A DNA stretch of 64,000 nucleotides from Arctopsyche grandis (taxonomy: Eukaryota; Arthropoda; Insecta; Trichoptera; Hydropsychidae): NCBI RefSeq assembly GCF_051622035.1, contig NC_135360.1, positions 186,001-250,000 of the forward strand, written 5' to 3'. Below, piece after piece: positions 43,770 through 58,900 of this stretch. Positions within the stretch are counted from its first letter, which is position 1. Each line of letters begins with the position of its first letter. The notes under the pieces were generated by a model, which ran no database searches, was not told the origin of the DNA, and worked only from the letters and a program-made list of their open reading frames with translations. The translations under genes were made by a program, and so were the position numbers.

Positions 43770-45757
43770 ACTTCCGGTTGTCGGATTTTGTTCAAATTTT
43801 TTTTATTATTTAAAATCAGTATAATTATAATATACATTAAATATCAAGAGGATAAAAATAATATAAAAGGTCAAAATAAAATAATGAAATATTGTTTTAA
43901 AAAAAAATACTACTTCCGGTTTACAAATTCTGTCCAAAACGTTATCAAATCTAAGTTAGTACATAAAGAATACAAATATAAATTTTCAGCTCAATACGTT
44001 TAGGGGTGTGGACAGGATCCAGGCGACAACATTTTTATCCTTTGTAATAGGAGAAAATCCCACTTCCGGTTCATTAAATTTGGTGATTTAATTTTTTAAT
44101 TTTACTTAAAATCACTATCTTTATTATACACAATAAATATCAAGACGCTTAAAATAATTTAAAAGGTCAAAATAAATTAATGAAAAAATAATGAAATATT
44201 GTTTTTAAAAAAAATACTACTTCCGGTTTACGAATTCTGACCAAAACGTTACCAAATCTAAGTTAGTACATAAACAACACAAATATAAATTTTCAGCTTA
44301 ATACGTTCAGGGGTGTGGACAGGATCCAGGCGACAACATTTTTGACCTTTCTAAGACGAGAAAATCTCTCTTCCGGTTCATTAAATTTGGTGATTTAATT
44401 TTTTAATTTTACTTAAAACCACTATCTTTATTATACACAATAAATATCAAGACGCTTAAAATAATTTAAAAGGTCAAAATAAAATAATGAAAAAATAATG
44501 AAATATTGTTTTAAAAAAAAATACTACTTCCGGTTTGCGAATTCTGACCAAAATGTTACCAAATCTAAGTTAATACATAAAGAATACAATTATAAATTTT
44601 CAGCTTAATACGTTTAGGGGTTTGGTCAGGATCCAGGCGACAACATTTTTGACCTTTCTAAGACGAGAAAATCTCTCTTCCGGTTCATTAAATTTGGTGA
44701 TTTTATTTTTTATTTTTACTTAAAATCACTATCTTTATTATACACAATAAATATCAAGACGCTTAAAATAATTTAAAAGGTCAAAATAAATTAATGAAAA
44801 AATAATGAAATATTGTTTTTAAAAAAAATACTACTTCCGGTTTACGAATTCTGACCAAAACGTTACCAAATCTAAGTTAGTACATAAACAACACAAATAT
44901 AAATTTTCAGCTTAATACGTTCAGGGGTGTGGACAGGATCCAGGCGACAACATTTTTGACCTTTCTAATAGGAGAAAATCCCACTTCCGGTTCATTAAAT
45001 TTGATGATTTTATTTTTTATTTTTACTTAAAATCACTATCTTTATTATACACAATAAATATCAAGACGCTTAAAATAATTTAAAAGGTCAAAATAAAATA
45101 ATGAAAAAATAATGAAATATTGTTTTTAAAAAAAATACTACTTCCGGTATACGAATTCTGACCAAAACGTTACCAAATCTAAGTTAGTACATAAATAATA
45201 TAAATATAAATTTTCAGCTTAATACGTTCAGGGGTGTGGTCAGGATCCAAAAGACAACATTTTGACCTTCCTTCCGGATGCTTCCGGAAGGGAAAAAATC
45301 CCACTTCCGGTTTATTAAAATTAGTGATTTTTTTTTATTTTAATCACATTGATACAAGAATTATACTTGCATTTTTTCGTGAAGACCACACATGTTTAAG
45401 GGGTCGAAAAAAATAGTGGAAGAAAAATCGAACAAGAGTAAACTGTCACTTCCGGTCGACGGACGCTTACCAAATTTTATACATAACTTGGTATTGAGCC
45501 TTAACTGATCGATATGAAATTTCAGTTCGAATAATCAAAAGGCTTTTGAGAAAAACATAAAAAACCTCGATTCTCTAGAGTAAAAGTACTACTTCCGGTT
45601 CAGATAAAAATATTTAAAAAATATAAAATTATAAAAATTATTATTTCTAGTACATGCAAAAAAAATTCAGTCCGATTCAGTTAGTAGTTTGGGAGAAAAT
45701 CGAATTCAAAAACTTAAAAAAAAGAGGACACCTATAAGGGGAGGTACCATTTCCGGT
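43770..45757. repeat. 307-bp tandem array of paired ~150-bp half-units with ACTTCCGGT
   Basis: ACTTCCGGT recurs at 43770, 43912, 44062, 44219, 44526, 44833, 44983, 45140, 45303, 45448 and 45591, with one-base variants equivalent to 44369, 44676 and 45749. In the core the spacing alternates 150 and 157 bp, giving an exact 307-bp period (43912, 44219, 44526, 44833, 45140). The two half-units are diverged from each other while the 307-bp dimers are nearly identical, so the dimer is the recent unit of amplification. Units after 45300 are degenerate. Confidence 0.9.
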
Positions 45758-45864
45758 CAACTTAAAAATTTGAAAAAAATTTACGTAGTGTCTATAAGAA
45801 TTTCATTAACCGATACTAAGTTTTGGTTCGATAGGACTAACGGTGTTGAAAAAATCCCCAAAGT

Positions 45865-45941
45865 ACACAGACACACACACAGACACACACACAGACACAC
45901 ACACAGACACACACACAGACACACATACAGACACACACACA
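45865..45941. repeat. CACAGACA microsatellite
   Basis: A run of ACACACAG octamers with slight variation, near the right end of the HINE-like element and about 110 bp from its terminal inverted repeat. Confidence 0.95.
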
Positions 45942-48002
45942 TTTTTTCTAGATCATTAAAACGTGATCAGTAATCGATTCTGAGTTCGAATCAGTCAAAA
46001 TCTCGAGTTCGAATTTTCGCATGATCACAAAACTTCATCTATTGTTACTACGTACATAGATAAAGTAAAAATCGAGATTTTAAAATTTAAACAAAACTCG
46101 CTATCCTCACCAAACCTAACCCAACCTAACCTAACCATCACCGAAATCAAAGAATTCGACATTGCAAAAATATACACGAAACTCGCGTTACTCACCAAAC
46201 CTAACCCAACATAACCTAACCATCACCGAAATCAAAGAATTCGACAATGCAAAAATATACACAAAACTCGCTAGCCTCACCAAACCTAACCCAATCTAAC
46301 CTAACTATCACCGAAATCAAAGACATCTAAAATGCAAAAATATACACAAAACCCACTAACCTCACCAAACCTAACCCAACCTTACCTTTCCATCACCGAA
46401 ATCAAAGAATTCGACATTGCAAAAATTTACACGAAACTCGCTTACCTCACCAAACCTAACCCAACCTAGCCTAACTATCACCGAAATCAAAGAATTCGAC
46501 ATCGCAAAATAATACACAAAACCCACTAACCTCACCAAACCTAACCCAACCTTACCATACCATCACCGAAATCAAAGAATTCGACATTGCAAAAATATAC
46601 ACGAAACTCGCTCACTTCACCAAACCTTACTCAACCCAACCTTACCGACACCGAAATCAAAGAATTCGAGATTTTCAGATATTCACATAACTCGCTAACC
46701 TCACCAAACCTAACCCAACCTAGCCTAACTATCACCGAAATCAAAGAATTCGACATTGCAAAAATATACAAAAAATTCGCTAACCTCACCAATTCTAACA
46801 CAACCTAACCTAACCATCACCGAAATCAAAGAATTCGACATTGCAAAAATATACATAAAACTCGCTTAACTCACCAAACCTAACGTAACCTAACTTAACC
46901 ATCACCGAAATCAAAAAACTCGAGTTTTTAAGATTTACACAAAACTCACTAACCTCAACAAACCTAACCCAACCCAACCTAACCGTCACCGAAATCAAAG
47001 AATTCGACATTGCAAAAATATACACAAAACTCGCTTACCTCACCAAACCTAACCCAACCTAACCTAACCATCACCGAAATCAAAGAATTCGACATTGCAA
47101 AAATATACACGAAACTCGCGTAACTCACCAAACCTAACCCAACCTAACCTAACCATCACCGAAATCAAAAAAATCGAGATTTTAAAATTTAAACAAAACT
47201 CGCTTACCTCACCAAACCTAACCCAACCTAACCTTACCATCACCGAAATCAAAGAATTCGACATTGCAAAAATATACACAAACCTCGCTTACCTCATTTA
47301 ACCTAACCCAACCTAACGTAAACATCACCGAAATCAAAGAATTCGACATTGCAAAAATTAAAATTAAACTCGCTAATCTCACCAAACCTTACCCAACCTA
47401 TCATAACTATCACCGAAATCAAAGAATTCGACAATGCAAAAATATACACAAAACTCGCTAGCCTCACCAAACCTAACCCAATCTAACCTAACCATCACCG
47501 AAATCAAAGAATTCGACATTGCAAAAATATACACAAAACTCGCTTCCCTCACTAAACCTAACCCAACCTAACCTAACCATCTTCGAAATCAAAGAATTCG
47601 ACATTGCAAAAATATACACAAAACTCGCTTACCTCACCAAACCTAACCCAACCTAGCCTAACTATCACCGAAATTAAAGAATTCGACAATGCAAAAATAT
47701 ACACAAAACTCGCTAGCCTCACCAAACCTAACCGAATCTAACCTAACCATCACCGAAATCAAAGAATTCGACATTGCAAAAATATACACAAAACTCGCTT
47801 CCCTCACTAAACCTAACCCAACCTAACCTAACTATCACCGAAATCAAAGAATTCGACATTGCAAAAATATACACAAAACTCGCTTACCTCACCAAACCTA
47901 ACCCAACCTAGCCTAACTATCACCGAAATCAAAGACATCTAAAATGCAAAAATATACACAAAACCCACTAACCTCACCAAACCTAACCCAACCTTACCTT
48001 TC

Positions 48003-51000
48003 CATCACCGAAATCAAAGAATTCGACATTGCAAAAATTTACACGAAACTCGCTTACCTCACCAAACCTAACCCAACCTAGCCTAACTATCACCGAAATC
48101 AAAGAATTCGACATCGCGAAAATATACACAAAACCCACTTACCTCACCAAACCTAACCCAACCTTACCATACCATCACCGAAATCAAAGAATTCGACATT
48201 GCAAAAATATACACGAAACTCGCTCACTTCACCAAACCTTACTCAACCCAACCTTACCGACACCGAAATCAAAGAATTCGAGATTTTCAGATATTCACAT
48301 AACTCGCTAACCTCACCAAACCTAACCCAACCTAGCCTAACTATCACCGAAATCAAAGAATTCGACATTGCAAAAATATACAAAAAATTCGCTAACCTCA
48401 CCAATTCTAACACAACCTAACCTAACCATCACCGAAATCAAAGAATTTGACATTGCAAAAATATACATAAAACTTGCTTAACTCACCAAACCTAACGTAA
48501 CCTAACTTAACCATCACCGAAATCAAAAAACTCGAGTTTTTAAGATTTACACAAAACTCACTAACCTCAACAAACCTAACCCAACCCAACCTAACCGTCA
48601 CCGAAATCAAAGAATTCGACATTGCAAAAATATAAACAAAACTCGCTTACCTCACCAAACCTAACCCAACCCAACCTAACCATCACCGAAATCAAAGAAT
48701 TCGACATTGCAAAAATATACACGAAACTCGCGTAACTCACCAAACCTAACCCAACCTAACCTAACCATCACCGAAATCAAAAAAATCGAGATTTTAAAAT
48801 TTAAACAAAACTCGCTTACCTCACCAAACCTAACCCAACCCAACCTAACCATCACCGAAATCAAAGAATTCGACATTGCAAAAATATACACGAAACTCGC
48901 GTAACTCACCAAACCTAACCCAACCTAACCTAACCATCACCGAAATCAAAAAAATCGAGATTTTAAAATTTAAACAAAACTCGCTATCCTCACCAAACCT
49001 AACCCAACCTAACCTAACCATCACCGAAATCAAAGAATTCGACATTGCAAAAATATACACGAAACTCGCTTAACTCATCAAACCTAACCCAACCAACCTA
49101 ACCATCACCGAAATCAAAGAATTCGACATTGCAAAAATAAACACAAAACTTGCAAACCTCACCAAACCTAACCCAACCTAGCCTAACTATCACCGAAATA
49201 AAAGAATTCAACATTGCAAAAATATACACAAAACTCGCTTCCCTCACTAAACCTAACCCAACCTAACCTAACCATCACCGAAATCAAAGAATTCGACATT
49301 GCAAAAATATACACGAAACTCGCGTAACTCACCAAACCTAACCTAACATAACCTAACCATCACCGAAATCAAAGAATTTGAGATTTTAAAATTTAAACAA
49401 AACTCGCTTACCTCACCAAAACTAACCTAACCTAGCCTAACTATCACCGAAATCAAAGAATTCGACAATGCAAAAATATACCCAAAACCCGCTAACCTCA
49501 CAAAACCTAACCCAACCTAGCCTTACTCTAACCGAAATCAAAGAATTCGACATTTTAAAAATATACACAAAACTCGCTAACCTCACCAAACCTAACCCAA
49601 CCTAGCCTAACTTTTACCGAAATCAAAGAATTCGACATTGCAAAAATATACATAAAACTCGCTAACCTTACCAAACCTATCCCAACCTAACCTTACCATC
49701 ACCGAAATCAAAGAATTCGACATTGCAAAAATATACACAAACCTCGCTTTCCTCATTTAACCTAACCCAACCTAACGTAAACATCACCGAAATCAAAGAA
49801 TTCGACATTGCAAAAATTAAAATTAAACTCGCTAACCTCACCAAACCTTACCCAACCTAGCATAACTATCACCGAAATCAAAGAATTCGACAATGCAAAA
49901 ATATACACAAAACTCGCTAGCCTCACCAAACCTAACCCAATCTAACCTAACCATCACCGAAATCAAAGAATTCGACATTGCAAAAATATACACAAAACTC
50001 GCTTCCCTCACTAAACCTAACCCAACCTAACCTAACCATCACCGAAATCAAAGAATTCGACATTGCAAAAATATACACAAAACTCGCTTACCTCACCATA
50101 CCGAACCCAACCTAACCTAACCATCACCGAAATCAAAGAATTCGACATTGCAAAAATAAACACAAAACTTGCAAACCTCACCAAACCTAACCCAACCTAG
50201 CCTAACTATCACCGAAATAAAAGAATTCAACATTGCAAAAATATACACAAAACTCGCTTCCCTCACTAAACCTTACCCAACCTAACCTAACCATCACCGA
50301 AATCAAAGAATTCGACATTGCAAAAATATACACAAAACTCGCTCACCTCACCATACCGAACCCAACCTTACCTAACCATCACCGAAATCAAAGAAATCGA
50401 CATTGCAAAAATATACACGAAACTCGCTTAACTCACCAAACCTAACCCAACCTAACCTAACCATCACCGAAATCAAAGAATTCGACATTGCAAAAATTTA
50501 CACGAAACTCGCTTACCTCACCAAACCTAACCCAACCTAGCCTAACTATCACCGAAATCAAAGAATTCGACATCGCGAAAATATACACAAAACCCACTTA
50601 CCTCACCAAACCTAACCCAACCTTACCATACCATCACCGAAATCAAAGAATTCGACATTGCAAAAATATACACGAAACTCGCTCACTTCACCAAACCTTA
50701 CTCAACCCAACCTTACCGACACCGAAATCAAAGAATTCGAGATTTTCAGATATTCACATAACTCGCTAACCTCACCAAACCTAACCCAACCTAGCCTAAC
50801 TATCACCGAAATCAAAGAATTCGACATTGCAAAAATATACAAAAAATTCGCTAACCTCACCAATTCTAACACAACCTAACCTAACCATCACCGAAATCAA
50901 AGAATTTGACATTGCAAAAATATACATAAAACTTGCTTAACTCACCAAACCTAACGTAACCTAACTTAACCATCACCGAAATCAAAAAACTCGAGTTTTT

Positions 51001-52920
51001 AAGATTTACACAAAACTCACTAACCTCAACAAACCTAACCCAACCCAACCTAACCGTCACCGAAATCAAAGAATTCGACATTGCAAAAATATAAACAAAA
51101 CTCGCTTACCTCACCAAACCTAACCCAACCCAACCTAACCATCACCGAAATCAAAGAATTCGACATTGCAAAAATATACACGAAACTCGCGTAACTCACC
51201 AAACCTAACCCAACCTAACCTAACCATCACCGAAATCAAAAAAATCGAGATTTTAAAATTTAAACAAAACTCGCTTACCTCACCAAACCTAACCCAACCC
51301 AACCTAACCATCACCGAAATCAAAGAATTCGACATTGCAAAAATATACACGAAACTCGCGTAACTCACCAAACCTAACCCAACCTAACCTAACCATCACC
51401 GAAATCAAAAAAATCGAGATTTTAAAATTTAAACAAAACTCGCTATCCTCACCAAACCTAACCCAACCTAACCTAACCATCACCGAAATCAAAGAATTCG
51501 ACATTGCAAAAATATACACGAAACTCGCTTAACTCATCAAACCTAACCCAACCAACCTAACCATCACCGAAATCAAAGAATTCGACATTGCAAAAATAAA
51601 CACAAAACTTGCAAACCTCACCAAACCTAACCCAACCTAGCCTAACTATCACCGAAATAAAAGAATTCAACATTGCAAAAATATACACAAAACTCGCTTC
51701 CCTCACTAAACCTAACCCAACCTAACCTAACCATCACCGAAATCAAAGAATTCGACATTGCAAAAATATACACGAAACTCGCGTAACTCACCAAACCTAA
51801 CCTAACATAACCTAACCATCACCGAAATCAAAGAATTTGAGATTTTAAAATTTAAACAAAACTCGCTTACCTCACCAAAACTAACCTAACCTAGCCTAAC
51901 TATCACCGAAATCAAAGAATTCGACAATGCAAAAATATACCCAAAACCCGCTAACCTCACAAAACCTAACCCAACCTAGCCTTACTCTAACCGAAATCAA
52001 AGAATTCGACATTTTAAAAATATACACAAAACTCGCTAACCTCACCAAACCTAACCCAACCTAGCCTAACTTTTACCGAAATCAAAGAATTCGACATTGC
52101 AAAAATATACATAAAACTCGCTAACCTTACCAAACCTATCCCAACCTAACCTTACCATCACCGAAATCAAAGAATTCGACATTGCAAAAATATACACAAA
52201 CCTCGCTTTCCTCATTTAACCTAACCCAACCTAACGTAAACATCACCGAAATCAAAGAATTCGACATTGCAAAAATTAAAATTAAACTCGCTAACCTCAC
52301 CAAACCTTACCCAACCTAGCATAACTATCACCGAAATCAAAGAATTCGACAATGCAAAAATATACACAAAACTCGCTAGCCTCACCAAACCTAACCCAAT
52401 CTAACCTAACCATCACCGAAATCAAAGAATTCGACATTGCAAAAATATACACAAAACTCGCTTCCCTCACTAAACCTAACCCAACCTAACCTAACCATCA
52501 CCGAAATCAAAGAATTCGACATTGCAAAAATATACACAAAACTCGCTTACCTCACCATACCGAACCCAACCTAACCTAACCATCACCGAAATCAAAGAAT
52601 TCGACATTGCAAAAATAAACACAAAACTTGCAAACCTCACCAAACCTAACCCAACCTAGCCTAACTATCACCGAAATAAAAGAATTCAACATTGCAAAAA
52701 TATACACAAAACTCGCTTCCCTCACTAAACCTTACCCAACCTAACCTAACCATCACCGAAATCAAAGAATTCGACATTGCAAAAATATACACAAAACTCG
52801 CTCACCTCACCATACCGAACCCAACCTTACCTAACCATCACCGAAATCAAAGAAATCGACATTGCAAAAATATACACGAAACTCGCTTAACTCACCAAAC
52901 CTAACCCAACCTAACCTAAC
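48003..52920. repeat. 2459-bp higher-order repeat, two units (29 monomers each)
   Basis: The monomer series from 48003 recurs at 50462 at a constant offset of 2459 bp: landmarks 48029/50488, 48199/50658, 48707/51166, 48876/51335 and 50233/52692. At 52921 the sequence changes to another monomer type. Landmark variants (for example the monomers with TATAAACAAAACTCGC near 48630 and 51090) are shared, so the two units are nearly identical by eye. Confidence 0.88.
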
Positions 52921-55900
52921 CATCACCGAAATCAAAAAAATCGAGATTTTAAAATTTAAACAAAACTCGCTATCCTCACCAAACCTAACCCAACCTAACC
53001 TAACCATCACCGAAATCAAAGAATTCGACATTGCAAAAATATACACGAAACTCGCGTTACTCACCAAACCTAACCCAACATAACCTTACCATCACCGAAA
53101 ACAAAGAATTCGACAATGCAAAAATATACACAAAACTCGCTAGCCTCACCAAACCTAACCCAATCTAACCTAACCATCACCGAAATCAAAGAATTCGACA
53201 TTGCAAAAATATACACAAAACTCGCTTCCCTCACTAAACCTAACCCAACCTAACCTAACCATCACCGAAATCAAAGAATTCGACATTGCAAAAATATACA
53301 CAAAACTCGCTTACCTCACCAAACCTAACCCAACCTAGCCTAACTATCACCGAAATCAAAGACATCTAAAATGCAAAAATATACACAAAACCCACTAACC
53401 TCACCAAACCTAACCCAACCTTACCTTTCCATCACCGAAATCAAAGAATTCGACATTGCAAAAATTTACACGAAACTCGCTTACCTCACCAAACCTAGCC
53501 CAACCTAGCCTAACTATCACCGAAATCAAAGAATTCGACATCGCAAAAATATACACAAAACCCACTAACCTCACCAAACCTAACCCAACCTTACCATACC
53601 ATCACCGAAATCAAAGAATTCGACATTGCAAAAATATACACGAAACTCGCTCACTTCACCAAACCTTACTCAACCCAACCTTACCGACACCGAATTCAAA
53701 GAATTCGAGATTTTCAGATATTCACATAACTCGCTAACCTCACCAAACCTAACCCAACCTAGCCTAACTATCACCGAAATCAAAGAATTCGACATTGCAA
53801 AAATATACAAAAAATTCGCTAACCTCACCAATTCTAACACAACCTAACCTAACCATCACCGAAATCAAAGAATTCGACATTGCAAAAATATACATAAAAC
53901 TCGCTTAACTCACCAAACCTAACGTAACCTAACTTAACCATCACCGAAATCAAAAAACTCGAGTTTTTAAGATTTACACAAAACTCACTAACCTCAACAA
54001 ACCTAACCCAACCCAACCTAACCGTCACCGAAATCAAAGAATTCGACATTGCAAAAATAAACACAAAACTTGCAAACCTCACCAAACCTAACCCAACCTA
54101 GCCTAACTATCACCGAAATAAAAGAATTCAACATTGCAAAAATATACACAAAACTCGCTTCCCTCACTAAACCTAACCCAACCTAACCTAACCATCACCG
54201 AAATCAAAGAATTCGACATTGCAAAAATATACACAAAACTCGCTCACCTCACCATACCGAACCCAACCTTACCTAACCATCACCGAAATCAAAGAATTCG
54301 ACATTGCAAAAATATACACAAAACTCGCTTCCCTCACTAAACCTAACCCAACCTAACCTAACCATCACCGAAATCAAAGAATTCGACATTGCAAAAATAT
54401 ACACAAAACTCGCTTACCTCACCATACCGAACCCAACCTAACCTAACCATCACCGAAATCAAAGAATTCGACATTGCAAAAATAAACACAAAACTTGCAA
54501 ACCTCACCAAACCTAACCCAACCTAGCCTAACTATCACCGAAATAAAAGAATTCAACATTGCAAAAATATACACAAAACTCGCTTCCCTCACTAAACCTA
54601 ACCCAACCTAACCTAACCATCACCGAAATCAAAGAATTCGACATTGCAAAAATATACACAAAACTCGCTCACCTCACCATACCGAACCCAACCTTACCTA
54701 ACCATCACCGAAATCAAAGAAATCGACATTGCAAAAATATACACGAAACTCGCTTAACTCACCAAACCTAACCCAACCTAACCTAACCATCACCGAAATC
54801 AAAAAAATCGAGATTTTAAAATTTAAACAAAACTCGCTATCCTCACCAAACCTAACCCAACCTAACCTAACCATCACCGAAATCAAAGAATTCGACATTG
54901 CAAAAATATACACGAAACTCGCGTTACTCACCAAACCTAACCCAACATAACCTTACCATCACCGAAATCAAAGAATTCGACAATGCAAAAATATACACAA
55001 AACTCGCTAGCCTCACCATACCTAACCCAATCTAACCTAACCATCACCGAAATCAAAGAATTCGACATTGCAAAAATATACACAAAACTCGCTTCCCTCA
55101 CTAAACCTAACCCAACCTAACCTAACCATCACCGAAATCAAAGAATTCGACATTGCAAAAATATACACAAAACTCGCTTACCTCACCAAACCTAACCCAA
55201 CCTAGCCTAACTATCACCGAAATCAAAGACATCTAAAATGCAAAAATATACACAAAACTCGCTAGCCTCACCAAACCTAACCCAATCTAACCTAACCATC
55301 ACCGAAATCAAAGAATTCGACATTGCAAAAATATACACAAAACTCGCTTCCCTCACTAAACCTAACCCAACCTAACCTAACCATCACCGAAATCAAAGAA
55401 TTCGACATTGCAAAAATATACACAAAACTCGCTTACCTCACCAAACCTAGCCCAACCTAGCCTAACTATCACCGAAATCAAAGAATTCGACATCGCAAAA
55501 ATATACACAAAACCCACTAACCTCACCAAACCTAACCCAACCTTACCATACCATCACCGAAATCAAAGAATTCGACATTGCAAAAATATACACGAAACTC
55601 GCTCACTTCACCAAACCTTACTCAACCCAACCTTACCGACACCGAATTCAAAGAATTCGAGATTTTCAGATATTCACATAACTCGCTAACCTCACCAAAC
55701 CTAACCCAACCTAGCCTAACTATCACCGAAATCAAAGAATTCGACATTGCAAAAATATACAAAAAATTCGCTAACCTCACCAATTCTAACACAACCTAAC
55801 CTAACCATCACCGAAATCAAAGAATTCGACATTGCAAAAATATACATAAAACTCGCTTAACTCACCAAACCTAACGTAACCTAACTTAACCATCACCGAA

Positions 55901-58900
55901 ATCAAAAAACTCGAGTTTTTAAGATTTACACAAAACTCACTAACCTCAACAAACCTAACCCAACCCAACCTAACCGTCACCGAAATCAAAGAATTCGACA
56001 TTGCAAAAATATACACAAAACTCGCGTAACTCACCAAACCTAACCCAACCTAACCTAACCATCACCGAAATCAAAAAAATCGAGATTTTAAAATTTATAC
56101 AAAACTCGCTTACCTCACCAAACCTAACCCAACCTAACCTAACCATCACCGAAATCAAAGAATTCGACATTGCAAAAATATACATAAAACTCGCTAACCT
56201 TACCAAACCTATCCCAACCTAACCTTACCATCACCGAAATCAAAGAATTCGACATTGCAAAAATATACACAAACCTCGCTTACCTCATTTAACCTAACCC
56301 AACCTAACGTAAACATCACCGAAATCAAAGAATTTGACATTGCAAAAATTAAAATTAAACTCGCTAATCTCACCAAACCTTACCCAACCTATCATAACTA
56401 TCACCGAAATCAAAGAATTCGACAATGCAAAAATATACACAAAACTCGCTAGCCTCACGAAACCTAACCCAATCTAACCTAAACATCACCGAAATCAAAG
56501 AATTCGACATTGCAAAAATATACACAAAACTCGCTTCCCTCACTAAACCTAACCCAACCTAACCTAACCATCTTCGAAATCAAAGAATTCGACATTGCAA
56601 AAATATACACAAAACTCGCTTACCTCACCAAACCTAACCCAACCTAGCCTAACCATCACCGAAATCAAAGAATTTGACATTGCAAAAATATACACGAAAC
56701 TCGCTTACCACACCAAACCTAACCCAACCTAACCTTACCGTCACCGAAATCAAAGAATTCGACAATGCAAAAATATACACAAAACTTGCTAACCTTACCA
56801 AACCTATCCCAACCTAACATAACCATCACTGAAATCAGAGAATTCGATATTGCAAAAATATACACAAAACTCGCTAACCCCACCAAACCTAACCCAACCA
56901 AACCTAACCGTCACCGAAATCAAAGAATTCGACATTGCAAAAATATACACGAAAGTCGCTTAACTCACCAAACCTAACCCAACCTAACTTAACGATCAAC
57001 GAAATCAAAGAACTCGAGTTTTCAAGATTTACACAAAACTCGCTAACCTTACCAAACCTAACCCAACCCAACCTAACCGTCACCGAAATCAAAGAATTCG
57101 ACATTGCAAAAATATACACGAAACTCGCTTCACTCACCAAACCTAACCTAACCTAACCTAACCATCACCGAAATCAAAGAATTCGAGATTTTAAAATTTA
57201 AACAAAACTCACTTACCTCACCAAACCTAGCCCAACCTAACCTTACCATCACCGAAATCAAATAATTCGATATTGCAAAAATATATACAAAACTCGCTAA
57301 CCTTACCAAACCTAACCCAACCCAACCTAACCGTCACCGAAATCAAAGAATTCGACATTGCAAAAATATACACAAAACTCGCTAACCTTACCAAACCTAA
57401 CCCAACCCAAACTAACCGTCACCAAAATCAAAGAATTCGAGAATGTAAGATTTTCACAAAAATTGCTAACCTCACAAAACCTATTCCAACCTAGCCTTAC
57501 TCTAACCGAAATCAAAGAATTCGACAATGCAAAAATATACACAAAACTCGCTTACCTCACCAAACCTAACCCAACCTAACCTAACTATCACCGAAATCAA
57601 AGAATACGACATTGCAAAAATATACACGAAACTCGCTCACCTCACCAAACCTAACTCAACCCAACCTAACCGTCACCGAAATCAAAGAATTCGGGATTGT
57701 TAGAATTTCACATAAATCGCTTACCTCACAAAACCTAACCCAACCTAGCCTAACTTTCACCGAAATCAAAGAATTCGACATTGCAAAAATATACAAAAAA
57801 TTCGCTAACCTCACCAATTCTAACCCAACCTAACCTTACCATCACCGAAATCAAAGAATTCGACATTGCAAAAATATACACGAAACTCGCTTACTACACC
57901 AAACCTTACTCAACCCAACATAACCGTCACCGAAATCAAAGAATTCGACATTGCAAAAATATATACAAAACTCGCTTACCTCACCAAACCTAACCCAACC
58001 TAGCCAAACTATCACCGAAATCAAAGACATCTACAATGCAAAAATATACACAAAACCCACTCACCTCACCAAACCTAACCCAACCTTACCTTTCCATCAC
58101 CGAAATCAAAGAATTCGACATTGTAAAAATTTACACGAAATTCGCTTACCTCACCAAACCTAACCCAACCTAACCTTACCATCACCGAAATCAAAGAATT
58201 CAACAATGCAAAAATTTACCCAAAACCCGCTTACCTCACCAAACCTAACCCATTCTAACCTAACCATCACCAAAATCAAAGAATTCGACATTGCAAAAAT
58301 ATACACGAAACTCGCTTAACTCAAAAAACCTAACTTAACCTAACCTAACCATCACCGAAATCAAAGAATTCGAGATTTCAAAATTTAAACAAAACTCGCT
58401 TACCTCACCAAACCTAACCCAACCTAACCTTACCATCACCGAAATCAAAGAATTCGACAATGCAAAAATATACCCAAAACCCGCTTACCTCACCAAACCA
58501 AACCCAACCCAACCTAACCGTCACCGAAATCAAAGAATTCGACATTGCAAAAATATACACAAAACTCGCATACCTCACTTAACCTAACCCAACCTAACCT
58601 AACCATCACCGAAATCAAAGATTTCGACATTGCAAAAATAAACGAAAAACTCGCTAACCTCACCAAACCTAACCCAACCCAACCTAACCGTCACCGAAAT
58701 CAAAGAATTCGACATTGCAAAAATATACACGAAACTCGCTTCACTCACCAAACTTAACCCAACCTAACTTAACGATCAACGAAATCAAAGAACTCGAGTT
58801 TTTAAGATTTACACAAAACTCGCTAACCTCACCGAACCTAACCCAACCAAGCCTTACTATCACCGAAATCAAAGAATTCGTAATTGCCAACATATACACA

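Larger units (their letters stand above)
43623..46066 (-). mobile_element. Non-coding Helitron2/HINE-like element
   Basis: A 2.44-kb insertion in the satellite. A perfect 14-bp inverted repeat ACTTTATCTATGTA lies at 43643-43656 and, inverted, at 46053-46066. The right copy is terminal, but the left is 20 bp inside the boundary, and those 20 bp hold a small hairpin (GGGT...ACCC). Asymmetric terminal repeats with a hairpin outside the 3' one, internal tandem repeats of about 150 bp and a microsatellite are the hallmarks described for Helitron2/HINE elements; read this way the element lies on the minus strand. The flanks share AAAAAT (43617-43622 and 46067-46072), inside an A-run, so a true duplication and the exact ends are ambiguous. 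No coding frame. An ordinary TIR transposon derivative is the alternative. Confidence 0.5.

Noticed and set aside
43710..44003. A 97-codon frame and other short frames in the HINE-like element.
   Set aside because: AT-rich, Lys/Ile/Tyr-dominated, not kept between the 307-bp units; no domain.
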